This document shows positions 15,594 through 25,189 of a stretch of 64,000 bases of DNA, one piece after another. Origin of the DNA: Prosthecobacter debontii (GTDB taxonomy: Bacteria; Verrucomicrobiota; Verrucomicrobiia; Verrucomicrobiales; Verrucomicrobiaceae); NCBI RefSeq assembly GCF_900167535.1, contig NZ_FUYE01000016.1, forward strand, positions 62,001 through 126,000, read 5' to 3'. How positions within the stretch are numbered: position 1 is the first letter of the stretch; each line of letters begins with the position of its first letter. The notes below the pieces were generated by a model. It had not been told where the DNA came from. It saw only the letters and a list, made by a program, of their open reading frames with translations, and did no database searches. The position numbers and the translations under genes are program-made.

Positions 15594-15780
15594 GCGTCCA
15601 GAGAAGACCCGCCAAGGTGAGGGAAGGGGCCTCGCCTGTCCATCGCAACGAAGCCCTAGCAATAGGAATGCGAGCACACTGGAAAAGATCCTCTTCATCG
15701 GCCCGATGGGACGTCCTTTGATGACCCCGGTCTTCCATCTCGGAGAACATGTTTTTTTGATCAAAAAGCGAAAACATCTC

Positions 15781-15807
15781 TTGCATCTTTTACGTCCCGG
15801 CTATTAT
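15781..15807 (+). promoter_or_regulatory. Possible promoter for tRNA-Leu
   Basis: TTGCAT (15781-15786) and TATTAT (15802-15807) are separated by 15 bp and lie 27 bp upstream of the tRNA start. The boxes resemble sigma-70 -35 and -10 elements; the spacing is a little short. This is inference from sequence only. Confidence 0.35.
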
Positions 15808-15833
15808 TCACGCCCCTGCAAATCAGCACCCCT

Positions 15834-15918
15834 GCTCGGGTGGCGGAATTGGTATACGCGCAAGACTAAGGATCTTGTGCCGAAAGGCTTAAGGGTTCGA
15901 GTCCCTTCCCGAGCACCA
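15834..15918 (+). tRNA. tRNA-Leu, anticodon AAG
   Basis: The gene folds as a class II tRNA: acceptor GCTCGGG / CCCGAGC, D stem GCG / CGC, anticodon stem CAAGA / TCTTG, a 13-nt variable arm with GCC-GAAA-GGC, and T stem AAGGG-TTCGAGT-CCCTT. CCA is encoded. The 7-nt anticodon loop is CTAAGGA, so positions 34-36 are AAG (leucine, codon CTT, and other CTN if A34 is deaminated to inosine). Most bacteria use GAG for this box, so A34 is unusual. Confidence 0.92.
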
Positions 15919-15942
15919 CTTATCAAAAGTGGTTTTTCTTTT
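15915..15942 (+). terminator. Intrinsic terminator after tRNA-Leu
   Basis: ACCACT (15915-15920) pairs with AGTGGT (15928-15933) around a 7-nt loop, followed by TTTTCTTTT. The stem re-uses the encoded ACCA end of the tRNA. The rest of the 15943-16211 gap has only the hairpin listed next. Confidence 0.65.
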
Positions 15943-16046
15943 GAGATTTCAAGGTCTCAAAATCGGTCTCTCGGAGCACGCGTCTGAGCCGTGGATGGAA
16001 GCATGAAACTCATGGCGAAGTGACAGGCTTGAAAGTCTCCTGAAGG

Positions 16047-16080
16047 CTCGAAAGGAAAAGACTCCTGTGGGAAGAGTCTT
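16047..16080 (-). terminator. Possible terminator of the PEP-CTERM gene
   Basis: On the minus strand AAGACTC (16080-16074) pairs with GAGTCTT (16064-16058) and is followed by a T-rich run, TTCCTTTCG. It lies 132 bp after the stop of the large PEP-CTERM gene. The stem is modest, so this is tentative. Confidence 0.45.
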
Positions 16081-16211
16081 ACCCTGCTTTGACTCGGATA
16101 ACCGACCTCTGGTGAGGAGGCGGTGGGATGGGAGCCCGTACCCTTCCATGCTGTCCCTTCACGGGAATGAAGACGGGGGGCTACTCACAGCCGCCCCGCT
16201 CCTGGAGTGAT

Positions 16212-19200
16212 TTAAGCGCGCACTTTCACGGAACGCTTGCGATAGGTGGTCAGCATCATCATGCCGAACGCCAGCAAGAGCATGCGTGAAGGCTCAGGCA
16301 CCACGGTGGCGCTGATGATGCTCAAGACACCCGTGTCGAACAAAGCGGAGGTATCCCAAGCCAGGCCCTCAGGAAGGCTCGGCAGATCATAATTGACCGT
16401 ATTCGTGATCGGTGTGGAGAGATTCGTCCAATCGAAGATCCGCCACTGATCATCCACAGCCCATTGAGTCATGCCATTGGGATTGGACACTCGGATCAAT
16501 GTATCTGAGGAAAAGCTGGCGTTGCCGAGAATGATTGCGAGATCTGCCGCCGTCGAGAGTCCGGTGTTATTGCCCAATCCAGCACCGCTGAAGAGATCGA
16601 ACGCGATGGTGGCAAAACTGGTTAGGTTGAGGCTGCCGGTGCCGGAAGTTTGCAGTGTGAGCGTGCTGGCCGCGGTGGCCGTGTAGCCGGGTAATTCTGT
16701 GCCGACCTGAAGTGTGCCACCGATGATGTCGATGTTCTTATCCGCCGCCGGGGTCACTCGGCCACTGCCGCCGAAGACGCCGTTGGCGTTGACGGTCAGG
16801 GTGCCGCTGCCGGTGCCTGACCCTGTGGTGTTGGTGACCAATAAAGTGCCTCCATCGACGGTCGTGCCACCGCTGTAGGTGCTCGCTCCGGTCATGATCC
16901 AGGTGCCGGTGCCTACTTTTTCAACCTTGCTGACCGCGACGCTGGCATCCGCATAGCTGACGATTTCATTGGCCCCAGTGTTAGTGCCACCCAATCGCAG
17001 CAGGCGATCCACTGTATTGGCACCGGCGGCGGTGAAGGCGGTGGTGAATTTGACGGTGCCTGTGCCGGTGTTTTCCAGCACCGCAGTGACGCTCGAGACA
17101 TCTTCAGGAATGTCGCCATTGGTCACATTCAGGGGGCGGTTGGTCACGGAGTCGGTGCTGCCAATGTAGCGGAGGGTGCCGACGGCGGCGAAATTCTTGG
17201 CACTCGTCGTGGCGGTGGCGATGTCGATGATGTGAGTCGTGCTGCTCGAATCTCCCGTGCCGAGAGAACTGGCTAGGCCGCGGTCGGCGAGGGTGGTGGC
17301 CTCAATGGTGTTTTGCAGAATGCTGGTCTTGCCGTTGAAAGTATTGGCAGGGCCGAGCTGCAAGGTGCCGAGAGAGATCTGGAGGTTGAGGTTGTTTTCA
17401 TTCGTGCCCGTCCCCCCGATCATGCCGGCCCGGAAGTCGGCGACTCCGGTGACATAGTGGAGGAAGATTCCCGAGGCGGAGGTCCCGCCGACAACCGCGT
17501 TACCGGTGCCGGAGCCTTCGATTCTGAGCCCTCCGTAGGCGGTGACGGCGTAGTTGTTGCTCGCGCTGCCGAGGATCAATTTACCACTGGTGCTGCCGCT
17601 GCCGAGGGTGAAGGTGGTGCCTGCGTAAATGTAATAGCTGATGGCTGTGGACACGGTTTTCGAGAGCTGAAGAGCGCCGTCTTGAATACGCACACCACCA
17701 CTCATGTCACTCCCGCCTTGAACATAAGCTTGGTTATACTCGAGGACCAAAGTTCCTGCTCCAGTTTTGGTCAGGTTCGAGGCAACTGCCGCAGTTCCGC
17801 CTGCATTGAGAGCATTCAGAATGCGGCTGCTGATGACCAAAGGAGCTGCCGTGTTGTTCTGGAAAATCACCAGATCGGTCGAACCTTGTGCTGCGCGGAT
17901 GCTTCCTCCGGTAATGGTCGTGGTATTGGCTCCGACATTCGGAGTCACCAGGATACCTCCTGTGCTCAGGATGCGATCGGTGGCATTCAGTGTGATGGTC
18001 GTCGCTTGAGCTTGATTGAACCGCAGGCTGGAGATGGCGGTATTCGCGCTCAGGGAGGTGCCGGTGATGGTGGCGGCAATGTCCGCATTTCCTGTGAGGC
18101 TAGAGGCTGTGCTTGCCGTATAAAGCCCCAGGGTTGAAAGACCTGTGATGGGGCGCACTCCCCCGACCAACGTGCCTGTCGCAGCCCAATCTGAAAGGCC
18201 TACGGTGGCATAGGCCACACCGCCTGTGCCCGTCAGTAGGGCATTGTTGGTGCCCGAGGTGGTCCGGATCTCGCCACTGGTCGGCAGCGTGAAATTCAGC
18301 GTCGCTCCAATGTTGCGGGTGATGGCGGCTAGGTTGATGGTGGCGCTACCCGTGCCTGTTGAACTGGCGGAAAGCGATGAGGAGCCACTGTTCAACGCTA
18401 AAGCGCCGAAGGATTGGCTGCTGGTCCCATCGGCGAGACCGGTCATCTGTAACTTACCCCCTCCCAGGACGAGCACACCGATCGTGGTGCTCAGTGTGGC
18501 TCCGTTGGCCAACATGTTTGACGCGGGGGCCGTGCCATTATTGAAGTTCAGATGCAGGACCCCATTGGTGATCGTGGTGTTTCCGCTGGCGGTGCTGGAG
18601 CCAAACAGGGTGACGGTGCCACTGCCTTCCTTGGTCAACAGGCCGCTGGCTGCGGTGATATTGCCTCGCACTTCGATATTTCCCGCTCCCGAGAAGGTAA
18701 GCCCTGTGGCACTGATTTGTGCGGCGAGACCGCCAGCGAGAATCAGAGTGCCGCTGTCTGAGGCAATGCGTGTGCTGGATTGCATGCGCACGGTAGGCGT
18801 GATGGTGTTGGTCCCACTCAGATTGCGGATCGCTCCATCCAAATTGACACCGTGACCATTGACCTGAATGGTTTCAGCGAGCGTGATATTGCCGGGGAGG
18901 TTCAGGGAGCCTCCGGCCATGACTTTGGTGCCACCGGCGGTCGTGCCCAGAGCGGTATTGTTCTGGATCTCCAATGCACCGCTGTGGATGACCACGGTGC
19001 CGGTGAAGGTGTTCGCTGCCGTCAGAATCGTTTTTCCGGTGCCGTTGATATTGAGGCTTACGGCTCCGCTGCCATTGTTAGCGATGACGGAGTTGATCTG
19101 TAGGCTGCCATTGTTGGACATGTTGGTCAGCATCAGTTGCCCTGCGGTGTTACTCGCGCCACCGGCAGTGAGGATGCTGCCATCACCAAGCGTGCCGATC

Positions 19201-20837
19201 TCCAGCATTTTGGCCCCAGTGACGATTTGAATCCCGCCCGTAGCACCGAGCCTCAAGGTAGTGCCGTAGAAATCGATCAGTCGATCAGCGGAGGTGTCCA
19301 GCATGGAAATGGAGGCAATGTCGCTGATTGCACCTATGAAAGAGACCATTTGATCCGAACCATTCGTGACGGCGAGATGAGACTGTGCTGAATAGCCTGC
19401 CAACCCATTCACGATGTTGTCATTGGCAAAAACAAGATCGCCACTGAAGCTGCCTATCACACCGTTAGTTAGGCTAGCCCAGCTCCCCAGCTTACCATCG
19501 GCGCTACGGTAGGTGGCCCAGGTGCCGATGAGGCCGTCTGACCCTGTCGCGGTAATGACGCCGGAAACGGGCGCGTTGATGGCCAACACCGCGTTGCCGG
19601 TACGGCTGATGGGGCCGAGGTTCAAATTCATGCTGCCACCCACACCTGAACTCAGTTGAATGGCGGTGGCGCTCTGCTGGACGCTGAGGCTGCTGAAGTT
19701 TTGCACGTTGTCTTCGCCGATATCGCCTTGGAGTCGTAGGACCGTTGGCGTGGCAAGACCGCCGATGAGTTGGAGGCCGCCTGCGGTTTGCCCATGATAG
19801 AGGAGGTCGCTGGTCGGTGCGGTAGCGGCGGTGAAGTCGAGGACGTTCGTGCCGCCCTCGGTGCCGATGGATTCTGAAGTGCTGAAAAGCGTCACAGCCC
19901 GGCCGAAGATGGTGCTGCCTGTGTAGGTGCTGGCCGTGGTGTAGTTGGTGGTCAGAGCGGAGATGGTATTCACAGGCGAGTAGGCGGTGCGGTTAAAGGC
20001 CCAACTGCCTCCGCTCTCGCCAATGCCGCCGCTGATTGTCGTATTCAGCACGTTGATATGAGTATGCAGACGGGAGTCTGCGGTCATCGTGATCGCTCCG
20101 CTGAAAATGGTATTGGAGGCATCCACGCGGATGGCTCCATAGTTGGAGGATCCGGCTCCAGCCATGGAGATGGCCATGGCGTAGGTGCCTGCGCCAGTCG
20201 GGTTAAAAACCGAGTAGTTTTGGACATCAATGGCACTGACTGCAGCGATGTAGTTGGGGCTGCCCACGCTGAGATAAATACCGCTGGTAGCTCCAGGAGC
20301 GCTCTTGAGGGTCAGGGTGCCGGTGAGTTCACTGTTGACGGCACTGATACGCGCAAAGCCTACGTTGGCCCCGCCTGACTTTTGGAAGGTTAAGTCTTGG
20401 CCTTTGAGGGCTGAGGTAAAAGTGATCCATTGATTTCCAGTACCCCCCCCCGAAGCGCCGTTGGCGATATTGATGATGCCGCTCGTGCCAAAGTTTAAAG
20501 TGCCGCCGCTGAAGCTGTGAGAAAGGCTTCCTAAAGAAGAGCCGAGTGTATTGAAGGTCATCCCTGCCAGCTTGATTTCCCCCTCCACGGTAATCGCACC
20601 GCCGCTGGTGCTGGTGGTATTGCCGAATTCTGCAATTGCCAGCCCGCTGTTGTCCCAGGCACTGTAGCTGCCATCCTTAAGCCAACGCAGATTGGTGGAG
20701 ACAGCGCTATTGGTGCTCCAGTTACCTCCGCCGTTTTGGATCCCGTCGAGACCGAGATCGCCATCGAACTGATAGGTCTGGCCGTAGGTGATGGATGCGA
20801 CCGTGAGGAAGCTGAGGAGGAACGAGGGAAGTTTCAT
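16212..20837 (-). CDS. Large beta-strand-repeat surface protein with PEP-CTERM tail
   Basis: The 1541-residue exported protein has a signal peptide (MKLPSFLLSFLTVASITYG), then about 1450 residues of Gly/Ser/Thr/Asn-rich beta-solenoid repeats including autotransporter-associated strand repeats (for example MTGASTYSGGTTVDGGTL and LTAANTFTGTVVIHSG). It ends with a PEP-CTERM signal: VVPEPS, a hydrophobic helix and the basic tail YRKRSVKVRA. PEP-CTERM proteins are processed by exosortase during export to the surface or matrix; no exosortase gene is in the window. There is no outer-membrane beta-barrel, so it is not a classical autotransporter. The start at 20837 is chosen because the upstream 24 codons precede the signal peptide. 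Ligand or adhesion role unknown. Confidence 0.88.
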   Translation of the reverse strand: MKLPSFLLSFLTVASITYGQTYQFDGDLGLDGIQNGGGNWSTNSAVSTNLRWLKDGSYSAWDNSGLAIAEFGNTTSTSGGAITVEGEIKLAGMTFNTLGSSLGSLSHSFSGGTLNFGTSGIINIANGASGGGTGNQWITFTSALKGQDLTFQKSGGANVGFARISAVNSELTGTLTLKSAPGATSGIYLSVGSPNYIAAVSAIDVQNYSVFNPTGAGTYAMAISMAGAGSSNYGAIRVDASNTIFSGAITMTADSRLHTHINVLNTTISGGIGESGGSWAFNRTAYSPVNTISALTTNYTTASTYTGSTIFGRAVTLFSTSESIGTEGGTNVLDFTAATAPTSDLLYHGQTAGGLQLIGGLATPTVLRLQGDIGEDNVQNFSSLSVQQSATAIQLSSGVGGSMNLNLGPISRTGNAVLAINAPVSGVITATGSDGLIGTWATYRSADGKLGSWASLTNGVIGSFSGDLVFANDNIVNGLAGYSAQSHLAVTNGSDQMVSFIGAISDIASISMLDTSADRLIDFYGTTLRLGATGGIQIVTGAKMLEIGTLGDGSILTAGGASNTAGQLMLTNMSNNGSLQINSVIANNGSGAVSLNINGTGKTILTAANTFTGTVVIHSGALEIQNNTALGTTAGGTKVMAGGSLNLPGNITLAETIQVNGHGVNLDGAIRNLSGTNTITPTVRMQSSTRIASDSGTLILAGGLAAQISATGLTFSGAGNIEVRGNITAASGLLTKEGSGTVTLFGSSTASGNTTITNGVLHLNFNNGTAPASNMLANGATLSTTIGVLVLGGGKLQMTGLADGTSSQSFGALALNSGSSSLSASSTGTGSATINLAAITRNIGATLNFTLPTSGEIRTTSGTNNALLTGTGGVAYATVGLSDWAATGTLVGGVRPITGLSTLGLYTASTASSLTGNADIAATITGTSLSANTAISSLRFNQAQATTITLNATDRILSTGGILVTPNVGANTTTITGGSIRAAQGSTDLVIFQNNTAAPLVISSRILNALNAGGTAAVASNLTKTGAGTLVLEYNQAYVQGGSDMSGGVRIQDGALQLSKTVSTAISYYIYAGTTFTLGSGSTSGKLILGSASNNYAVTAYGGLRIEGSGTGNAVVGGTSASGIFLHYVTGVADFRAGMIGGTGTNENNLNLQISLGTLQLGPANTFNGKTSILQNTIEATTLADRGLASSLGTGDSSSTTHIIDIATATTSAKNFAAVGTLRYIGSTDSVTNRPLNVTNGDIPEDVSSVTAVLENTGTGTVKFTTAFTAAGANTVDRLLRLGGTNTGANEIVSYADASVAVSKVEKVGTGTWIMTGASTYSGGTTVDGGTLLVTNTTGSGTGSGTLTVNANGVFGGSGRVTPAADKNIDIIGGTLQVGTELPGYTATAASTLTLQTSGTGSLNLTSFATIAFDLFSGAGLGNNTGLSTAADLAIILGNASFSSDTLIRVSNPNGMTQWAVDDQWRIFDWTNLSTPITNTVNYDLPSLPEGLAWDTSALFDTGVLSIISATVVPEPSRMLLLAFGMMMLTTYRKRSVKVRA

Positions 20838-21040
20838 CGGGGGGATGGGCTGATCTCCCCCTGGATGATGGCCGTGGACTTCCTGGACGAGCCAGTGGCT
20901 ATCCTTCAAACAATGCTCCGGGGGGATGCCTTCATCATAGCATTGCCCGTGCCTGAAACTCTGGTTAGGCCGTGGTTCGGCACAACAGTATCAATTGTTG
21001 GGCCAAGCGGAATAGAGGAATGCCGGAGCCCAATCATCAC

Positions 21041-21074
21041 AAAAAACCCCCGTCAGACCATTGTCTGAAGGGGG
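21041..21074 (-). terminator. Intrinsic terminator of the TIM-barrel gene
   Basis: On the minus strand CCCCC-TT-CAGAC, loop AATG, and GTCTG-A-CGGGGG form a strong hairpin followed by TTTTTT (21046-21041). It lies 26 bp past the stop of the 21100-21915 gene. I see no gene in 20838-21040. Confidence 0.8.
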
Positions 21075-21099
21075 ATTCGTAGTGTGGCTTGAGCAAGTC

Positions 21100-21915
21100 T
21101 TATAGGCCCATGACTTCCTTCATGTAGCGGATGCTTTCGCGGGCGATGTGCTGAGGGCCTGGCTCATAATTGAAGACTTCCACGGAGAGATAACCCTGGT
21201 AGTCCACCTCGCGCAGAGCGGCGATAATTGGCTCAAACTTCACCTCACCCATCCCAGGGCCGAGGAGGTTCGGGTCATTGGCATGGAAGTGAACGAACCA
21301 GTCCTTGCTGTCACGAATGATGTCCGGGATGGATTTCGATTCGTCGCTCATGGCCTTCACGTCGAGATGCAGCTTGCAGCTCGGGTGGTCCACTGCTTGG
21401 CAGAGGCGGATGGTTTCCTCAGCGGTATTGAGGAAATTGGTTTCCTTGCGGCCCAGAGGTTCCATCGCGATGACCACCCCATATTTGCCGGCTTCTTCAG
21501 CCACTTCACGCACGGTTTCGACCGCGCGATCAAAGGCGTCTTCGTATTTCCATTCGGGGAGTAGATTGCGTGCTTTCGGGCTGCCCCAGACCATGATGCG
21601 GCCACCCGTCATGGCGCAGATTCGTGCGAGATGTTTGCCGAAATGGGCAGTCTCTTTTCGCTGTTGGGCATCAGGGGTGGTGATGTGAAACCAAGTGGGC
21701 TTGGTCAGCAGCCAATGCAGGCCGAGAATCTCAAGACCGAAGGAGGAGGCCACCTGGCTCAGTCTCAGAGCATCGGCTTCGGTCAGATTCCGCGGATCAT
21801 CCTTGAGCGTGAAGGGAGCCAGTTCGAGCGCGTGGTAGCCAGCCGCAGCGGCATCTTCACACACTTTCTCAAACGGCCAGTTGGGGTAGGTTTCGTTGCA
21901 AATGGCAAAGCGCAT
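21100..21915 (-). CDS. Sugar phosphate isomerase/epimerase-like TIM barrel
   Basis: The 271-residue protein is of the xylose isomerase-like (AP endonuclease family 2) fold. Recognisable pieces are an N-terminal MRFAICNETYPNW strand, AGYHALELAPF, VVIAMEPLGRKETNF with the metal-ligand Glu, CKLHLDVKAM, WFVHFHANDPN with paired His and Asn/Asp, and YLSVEVFNYE near the end. Members isomerise or epimerise sugars and inositols using a divalent metal; the substrate cannot be assigned. It has no signal peptide. It ends in its own terminator and is 78 bp downstream of the ADP-ribosylglycohydrolase homologue on the same strand. Confidence 0.82.
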   Translation of the reverse strand: MRFAICNETYPNWPFEKVCEDAAAAGYHALELAPFTLKDDPRNLTEADALRLSQVASSFGLEILGLHWLLTKPTWFHITTPDAQQRKETAHFGKHLARICAMTGGRIMVWGSPKARNLLPEWKYEDAFDRAVETVREVAEEAGKYGVVIAMEPLGRKETNFLNTAEETIRLCQAVDHPSCKLHLDVKAMSDESKSIPDIIRDSKDWFVHFHANDPNLLGPGMGEVKFEPIIAALREVDYQGYLSVEVFNYEPGPQHIARESIRYMKEVMGL

Positions 21916-21993
21916 AGGGGCGTGAGCGTGGAATGGAGGGGCGCACGCGTCAACCCTGGCTTGAGATTTTACGCCGTGGCTTCAGCCTGCGGA

Positions 21994-22938
21994 TTATTCG
22001 CTCAGGTGCGAGAACAGTTGGTCGAGGGCTTTTTGGATGCGATCCCGCTGGCTCAGCTTTTCCAGCCAAGCGTTGGGGATACCCTCGATGCCGTGTAAAG
22101 CGCCCAGCCAAGCGCCGATCATGCTGGCACGTCCAGCACTGTCACCACCCGCACGGATGGTGCTCAGCACCGCATCTTCGAAGGAGTCAGGATGCTTCCA
22201 GGCAGCATGGAGCGCGGAGGGAAGACTCTGCGGCAGCGGACAGCTCTGACCAAACCTGCCCGTGGCTGTTTCGACATCCAACTCACGGAGCATGTAGGCG
22301 AACTCGAAATAGTCCGAACCATCACAACTGACCTCACGGGACTTGCGAGTGAGTTCAAAGGCATCGCGAAAAGGAACGCCTGTCAGGATGGTGCGGAGCA
22401 GCATGCCATGGGCGATGCTGCAGGCGACGGCGGTCGGGTGATTTTGGGTGACCAAAGTGAGCCGACGGATGGCATCCGCCATGGAGAGAAAGTCTTCTCT
22501 TTGATAGGCCACCACCACAGGAGCGAGACGACTCACCGTCGCCATCTGGGAGTCATCAGCACCATTTTGAAAGTGACCGGGCTGCTGTTGCAGGTGCTCC
22601 AAAGTTTGGCGAGTGGCTTTGTCTAAATAGCTTCGGCAATTCGGATGGCCAAAGAAACTCTGGAAGCGCATGCCAAAGTCATTTTCACGGAAACGCCCTC
22701 CACAGGCAGCGAGTGATTCCAAGACCAGCAGAGCGGCATCTCCGTAGTGGGTTTGCTCCCCTGGCTTCTTGCCTTCGTGGTAGTGGCCCGGCTTGGGAGC
22801 CTCAAATCCCACGACTCCCCCCGGATATTTGGCCTTCATTTCCTCCAGGTCATAGATCCAATGAGTGCCCAGTGCAGCGGCATCGCCGACGAATTGGCCC
22901 CAGATAGCTCCTTGAAGACTGGTGAGAGAAACGTTCAC
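21994..22938 (-). CDS. ADP-ribosylglycohydrolase-fold protein with altered metal motifs
   Basis: The 314-residue all-alpha protein is of the ADP-ribosylglycohydrolase (DraG/ARH) superfamily: GAIWGQFVGDAAALGTHWIY at the N terminus and GGDSAGRASMIGAWLGALHG at the C terminus. In active DraG/ARH enzymes the metal ligands come from a T-D-D-T motif and a GGDTDT motif. Here they read THYGDAA and GGDSAG, so several acidic ligands are replaced. It may have a different substrate or be non-hydrolytic. The start is GTG at 22938. It follows nasA by 59 bp on the same strand and may be read through from the nitrate operon; DraG itself is a nitrogen-control enzyme, but a DRAT partner is not present. The link is suggestive only. 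Confidence 0.75.
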   Translation of the reverse strand: MNVSLTSLQGAIWGQFVGDAAALGTHWIYDLEEMKAKYPGGVVGFEAPKPGHYHEGKKPGEQTHYGDAALLVLESLAACGGRFRENDFGMRFQSFFGHPNCRSYLDKATRQTLEHLQQQPGHFQNGADDSQMATVSRLAPVVVAYQREDFLSMADAIRRLTLVTQNHPTAVACSIAHGMLLRTILTGVPFRDAFELTRKSREVSCDGSDYFEFAYMLRELDVETATGRFGQSCPLPQSLPSALHAAWKHPDSFEDAVLSTIRAGGDSAGRASMIGAWLGALHGIEGIPNAWLEKLSQRDRIQKALDQLFSHLSE

Positions 22939-22997
22939 GTCTTTGTTTGTGCCGCAGATCCGTGATCAGGGCAAGTGCTGACGTGTGCATGTTTGAT

Positions 22998-25187
22998 CTA
23001 AACCTCACAAAGTGAAACCTTTACGGCACAGTGCTTGTAGCTGGGCTGCCGACTGTGAGGATCGACGGCCCAGTAGGTCAACTGATTGACGCGGGCGTCA
23101 TGCATAGGCAAAAAGACCTGTCCTTTGGAAACCGTCGGAGACACTCGTGCCTTGGCGATTAACGAGGCTCGACGTGATGAAATGACGGTCTTGTCACCAT
23201 CACGAATGCCGAGCTTCAGGGCGTCATCAGGATGGATCTCAATGAGGAGTTCCTCAGGAGCTAGTTTTTTGAGGACTTCCGATTTCTTCGTGCGAGTTTC
23301 CGTATGCCACTGAGCACTGGTGCCTCGACCTGTCAGTAGAATGAGGGGAAACTCTGAATCTGGGAGTTCGGGAGGAAGCTGAGGGACATCGAAAACAAAA
23401 CGTGCGCGTTGGTCGGCGGTGTAAAAGAGGCCATCCGAGAACAGGCGGCGTTCTGTCTCGAAGGACGATGAAGCGGCTCCGCTCAGTGGCCATTGGATGC
23501 CTCCTCGATTCTCGATCATTGAATAGTCCGTGATGCCTGAGATGTCACAGGGTTGATCTTCGGTACAGCGCTTGAGGATGTGAAACACCGCCTCAGGGCT
23601 GGTCCACTCGGCAAACATGTCCCCCAGGCCCCAGGCATGAGCGATGAGCCGATAGATGCGGAGGTCGCTGAGAGCTTGGCCCGGAGCCTTGCGGACTTGG
23701 CGACTGACGCCGATTCGGCGCTCGGAATTGATGAAGGTGCCTTCTTTCTCCCCCCACCCGGCCGCTGGTAAAAACAGGTGCGCTTGGCGCGAGGTCTCCG
23801 TGGTGGCATACATGTCCTGCACCACGAGGAAATCGAGCTTGCCCATCAATTCATTGAAGCGGTTTTGGTTAATCCAGGAGTGGCTTGGGTTCGTGGCAAT
23901 GATCCACAGCGCCCGAATCTTACCCGTCTCAATGCCTTCCAGGATTTGATCATAAGCGAGGCTCGGTTGATCGGGGATCTGCGATTCTGGAATGCGCAGG
24001 GCTTGGGCGATTTTGGCGCGATGCAGCGGATTTTTGAAATCATGTCCACCGATCAGATTGGTGGTGTTGGAAAACAGGCGTGATCCCATCGCATTGCACT
24101 GACCGGTGATGGAGTTGGCCCCGGTGCCTGGCTTACCGATGTTCCCCGTCATCAGGGCGAGATTGATGATGGCCTGCGCCGTGCGGGTGGCTTGGTGGCT
24201 TTGATTGACCCCCATGGTCCACCAAAAGGAAACGCGTGGTGTGCCCAGGCGGATGGTATCAGCAAAGCACTGCAGTTGCTCTTCGCTCAGGCCGGTTTCT
24301 TGAGAGACTCGGGCTGGAGTGTAATCTTGGATAAAAGCGGAGAAAGCCTCGAAGTCAGCGGTATGCTCTTCAATGAACGTCGTGTCCAAGGCGTTGTCTC
24401 GGATGAGCAGGTGAGCGAGACCATACAGCAGGGTGAGATCGCTCTTGGGCTGGATAGCATAGTGCTGGTGAGCGGCCATGGCCGTCTCGGTCGTGCGTGG
24501 ATCGACGACGATGATCTTTGGATCGCGTGGATTGCGTAGCACACGCTGCCACATGATGGGGTGAGCAATGCAGGGATTGGCACCGATGAAGACCAGGACA
24601 TCACTCTCTTCGAAATCCCCATAGGTAAAGGGTGGCGCATCGAAGCCAAAGCTCTCTTTGTAGGCGGTCACCGCCGTGGCCATGCATTGGCGGGTATTGC
24701 CATCTCCATGGATCATACCCATACCGAATTTGGCCAGGGTTCCCAGGAAAGCCATTTCCTCGCACATGATCTGGCCGGTGCTGATGAAAGCGACCGACTC
24801 TGGTCCGTGCTGGGCCATCACCTCTTTCATGCGCGTGCAAAACACATCCATGGCGGCAGACCAATCAATGGGCTGCCCGTGGTGCAAGGGCGTAGTAGCA
24901 CGGTCTGGGGCATCCAGGGGCGTCAGAGCTTCCCAGCCTTTGGGGCAGGCGGTGCCGAGATTGACGGGGTAGTCGGGGTCGGGTGTGGCATTGATCGCCT
25001 CACCTTCTTTGAGGTGAAGTTTTAACCCACACCCGGTGGAGCAAAAGCCACAGATGGAGCGTGCCGTGCCATCCGGTTGCAGGCGCAGGGGAAGCTGACC
25101 CAAACCAAACCGAGAAGGCTCACGGACCAAGTCTGCCGTCAGGGGGCCATTCCATTCTCGGAGGGTGAGGGCAGGTAGCGTAAGCAT
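22998..25187 (-). CDS. nasA: Assimilatory nitrate reductase, catalytic subunit
   Basis: The 729-residue molybdenum bis-MGD enzyme reduces nitrate to nitrite in the cytoplasm. The N-terminal [4Fe-4S] motif is C46-x2-C49-x3-C53-x27-C81 ([11 protein letters not shown], then TACPKG). The Mo-ligand cysteine is C168 in [10 protein letters not shown], typical of NasA/NarB/NapA. The later [20 protein letters not shown] and [17 protein letters not shown] blocks are typical. Length matches cyanobacterial NarB; it lacks the C-terminal [2Fe-2S] domain of Klebsiella NasA. No Tat signal is seen. It starts 2 bp after the stop of the DmsB-DmsC fusion gene, implying translational coupling and that the fusion is its electron donor. 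It is the last gene of the 13-gene nitrate run. Confidence 0.92.
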   Translation of the reverse strand: MLTLPALTLREWNGPLTADLVREPSRFGLGQLPLRLQPDGTARSICGFCSTGCGLKLHLKEGEAINATPDPDYPVNLGTACPKGWEALTPLDAPDRATTPLHHGQPIDWSAAMDVFCTRMKEVMAQHGPESVAFISTGQIMCEEMAFLGTLAKFGMGMIHGDGNTRQCMATAVTAYKESFGFDAPPFTYGDFEESDVLVFIGANPCIAHPIMWQRVLRNPRDPKIIVVDPRTTETAMAAHQHYAIQPKSDLTLLYGLAHLLIRDNALDTTFIEEHTADFEAFSAFIQDYTPARVSQETGLSEEQLQCFADTIRLGTPRVSFWWTMGVNQSHQATRTAQAIINLALMTGNIGKPGTGANSITGQCNAMGSRLFSNTTNLIGGHDFKNPLHRAKIAQALRIPESQIPDQPSLAYDQILEGIETGKIRALWIIATNPSHSWINQNRFNELMGKLDFLVVQDMYATTETSRQAHLFLPAAGWGEKEGTFINSERRIGVSRQVRKAPGQALSDLRIYRLIAHAWGLGDMFAEWTSPEAVFHILKRCTEDQPCDISGITDYSMIENRGGIQWPLSGAASSSFETERRLFSDGLFYTADQRARFVFDVPQLPPELPDSEFPLILLTGRGTSAQWHTETRTKKSEVLKKLAPEELLIEIHPDDALKLGIRDGDKTVISSRRASLIAKARVSPTVSKGQVFLPMHDARVNQLTYWAVDPHSRQPSYKHCAVKVSLCEV

Positions 25188-25189
25188 GA

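Noticed and set aside
17313-18137. Plus-strand open frame inside the PEP-CTERM gene
   Set aside because: It mirrors the low-complexity Gly/Ser/Thr repeats on the other strand and has no recognisable motif.
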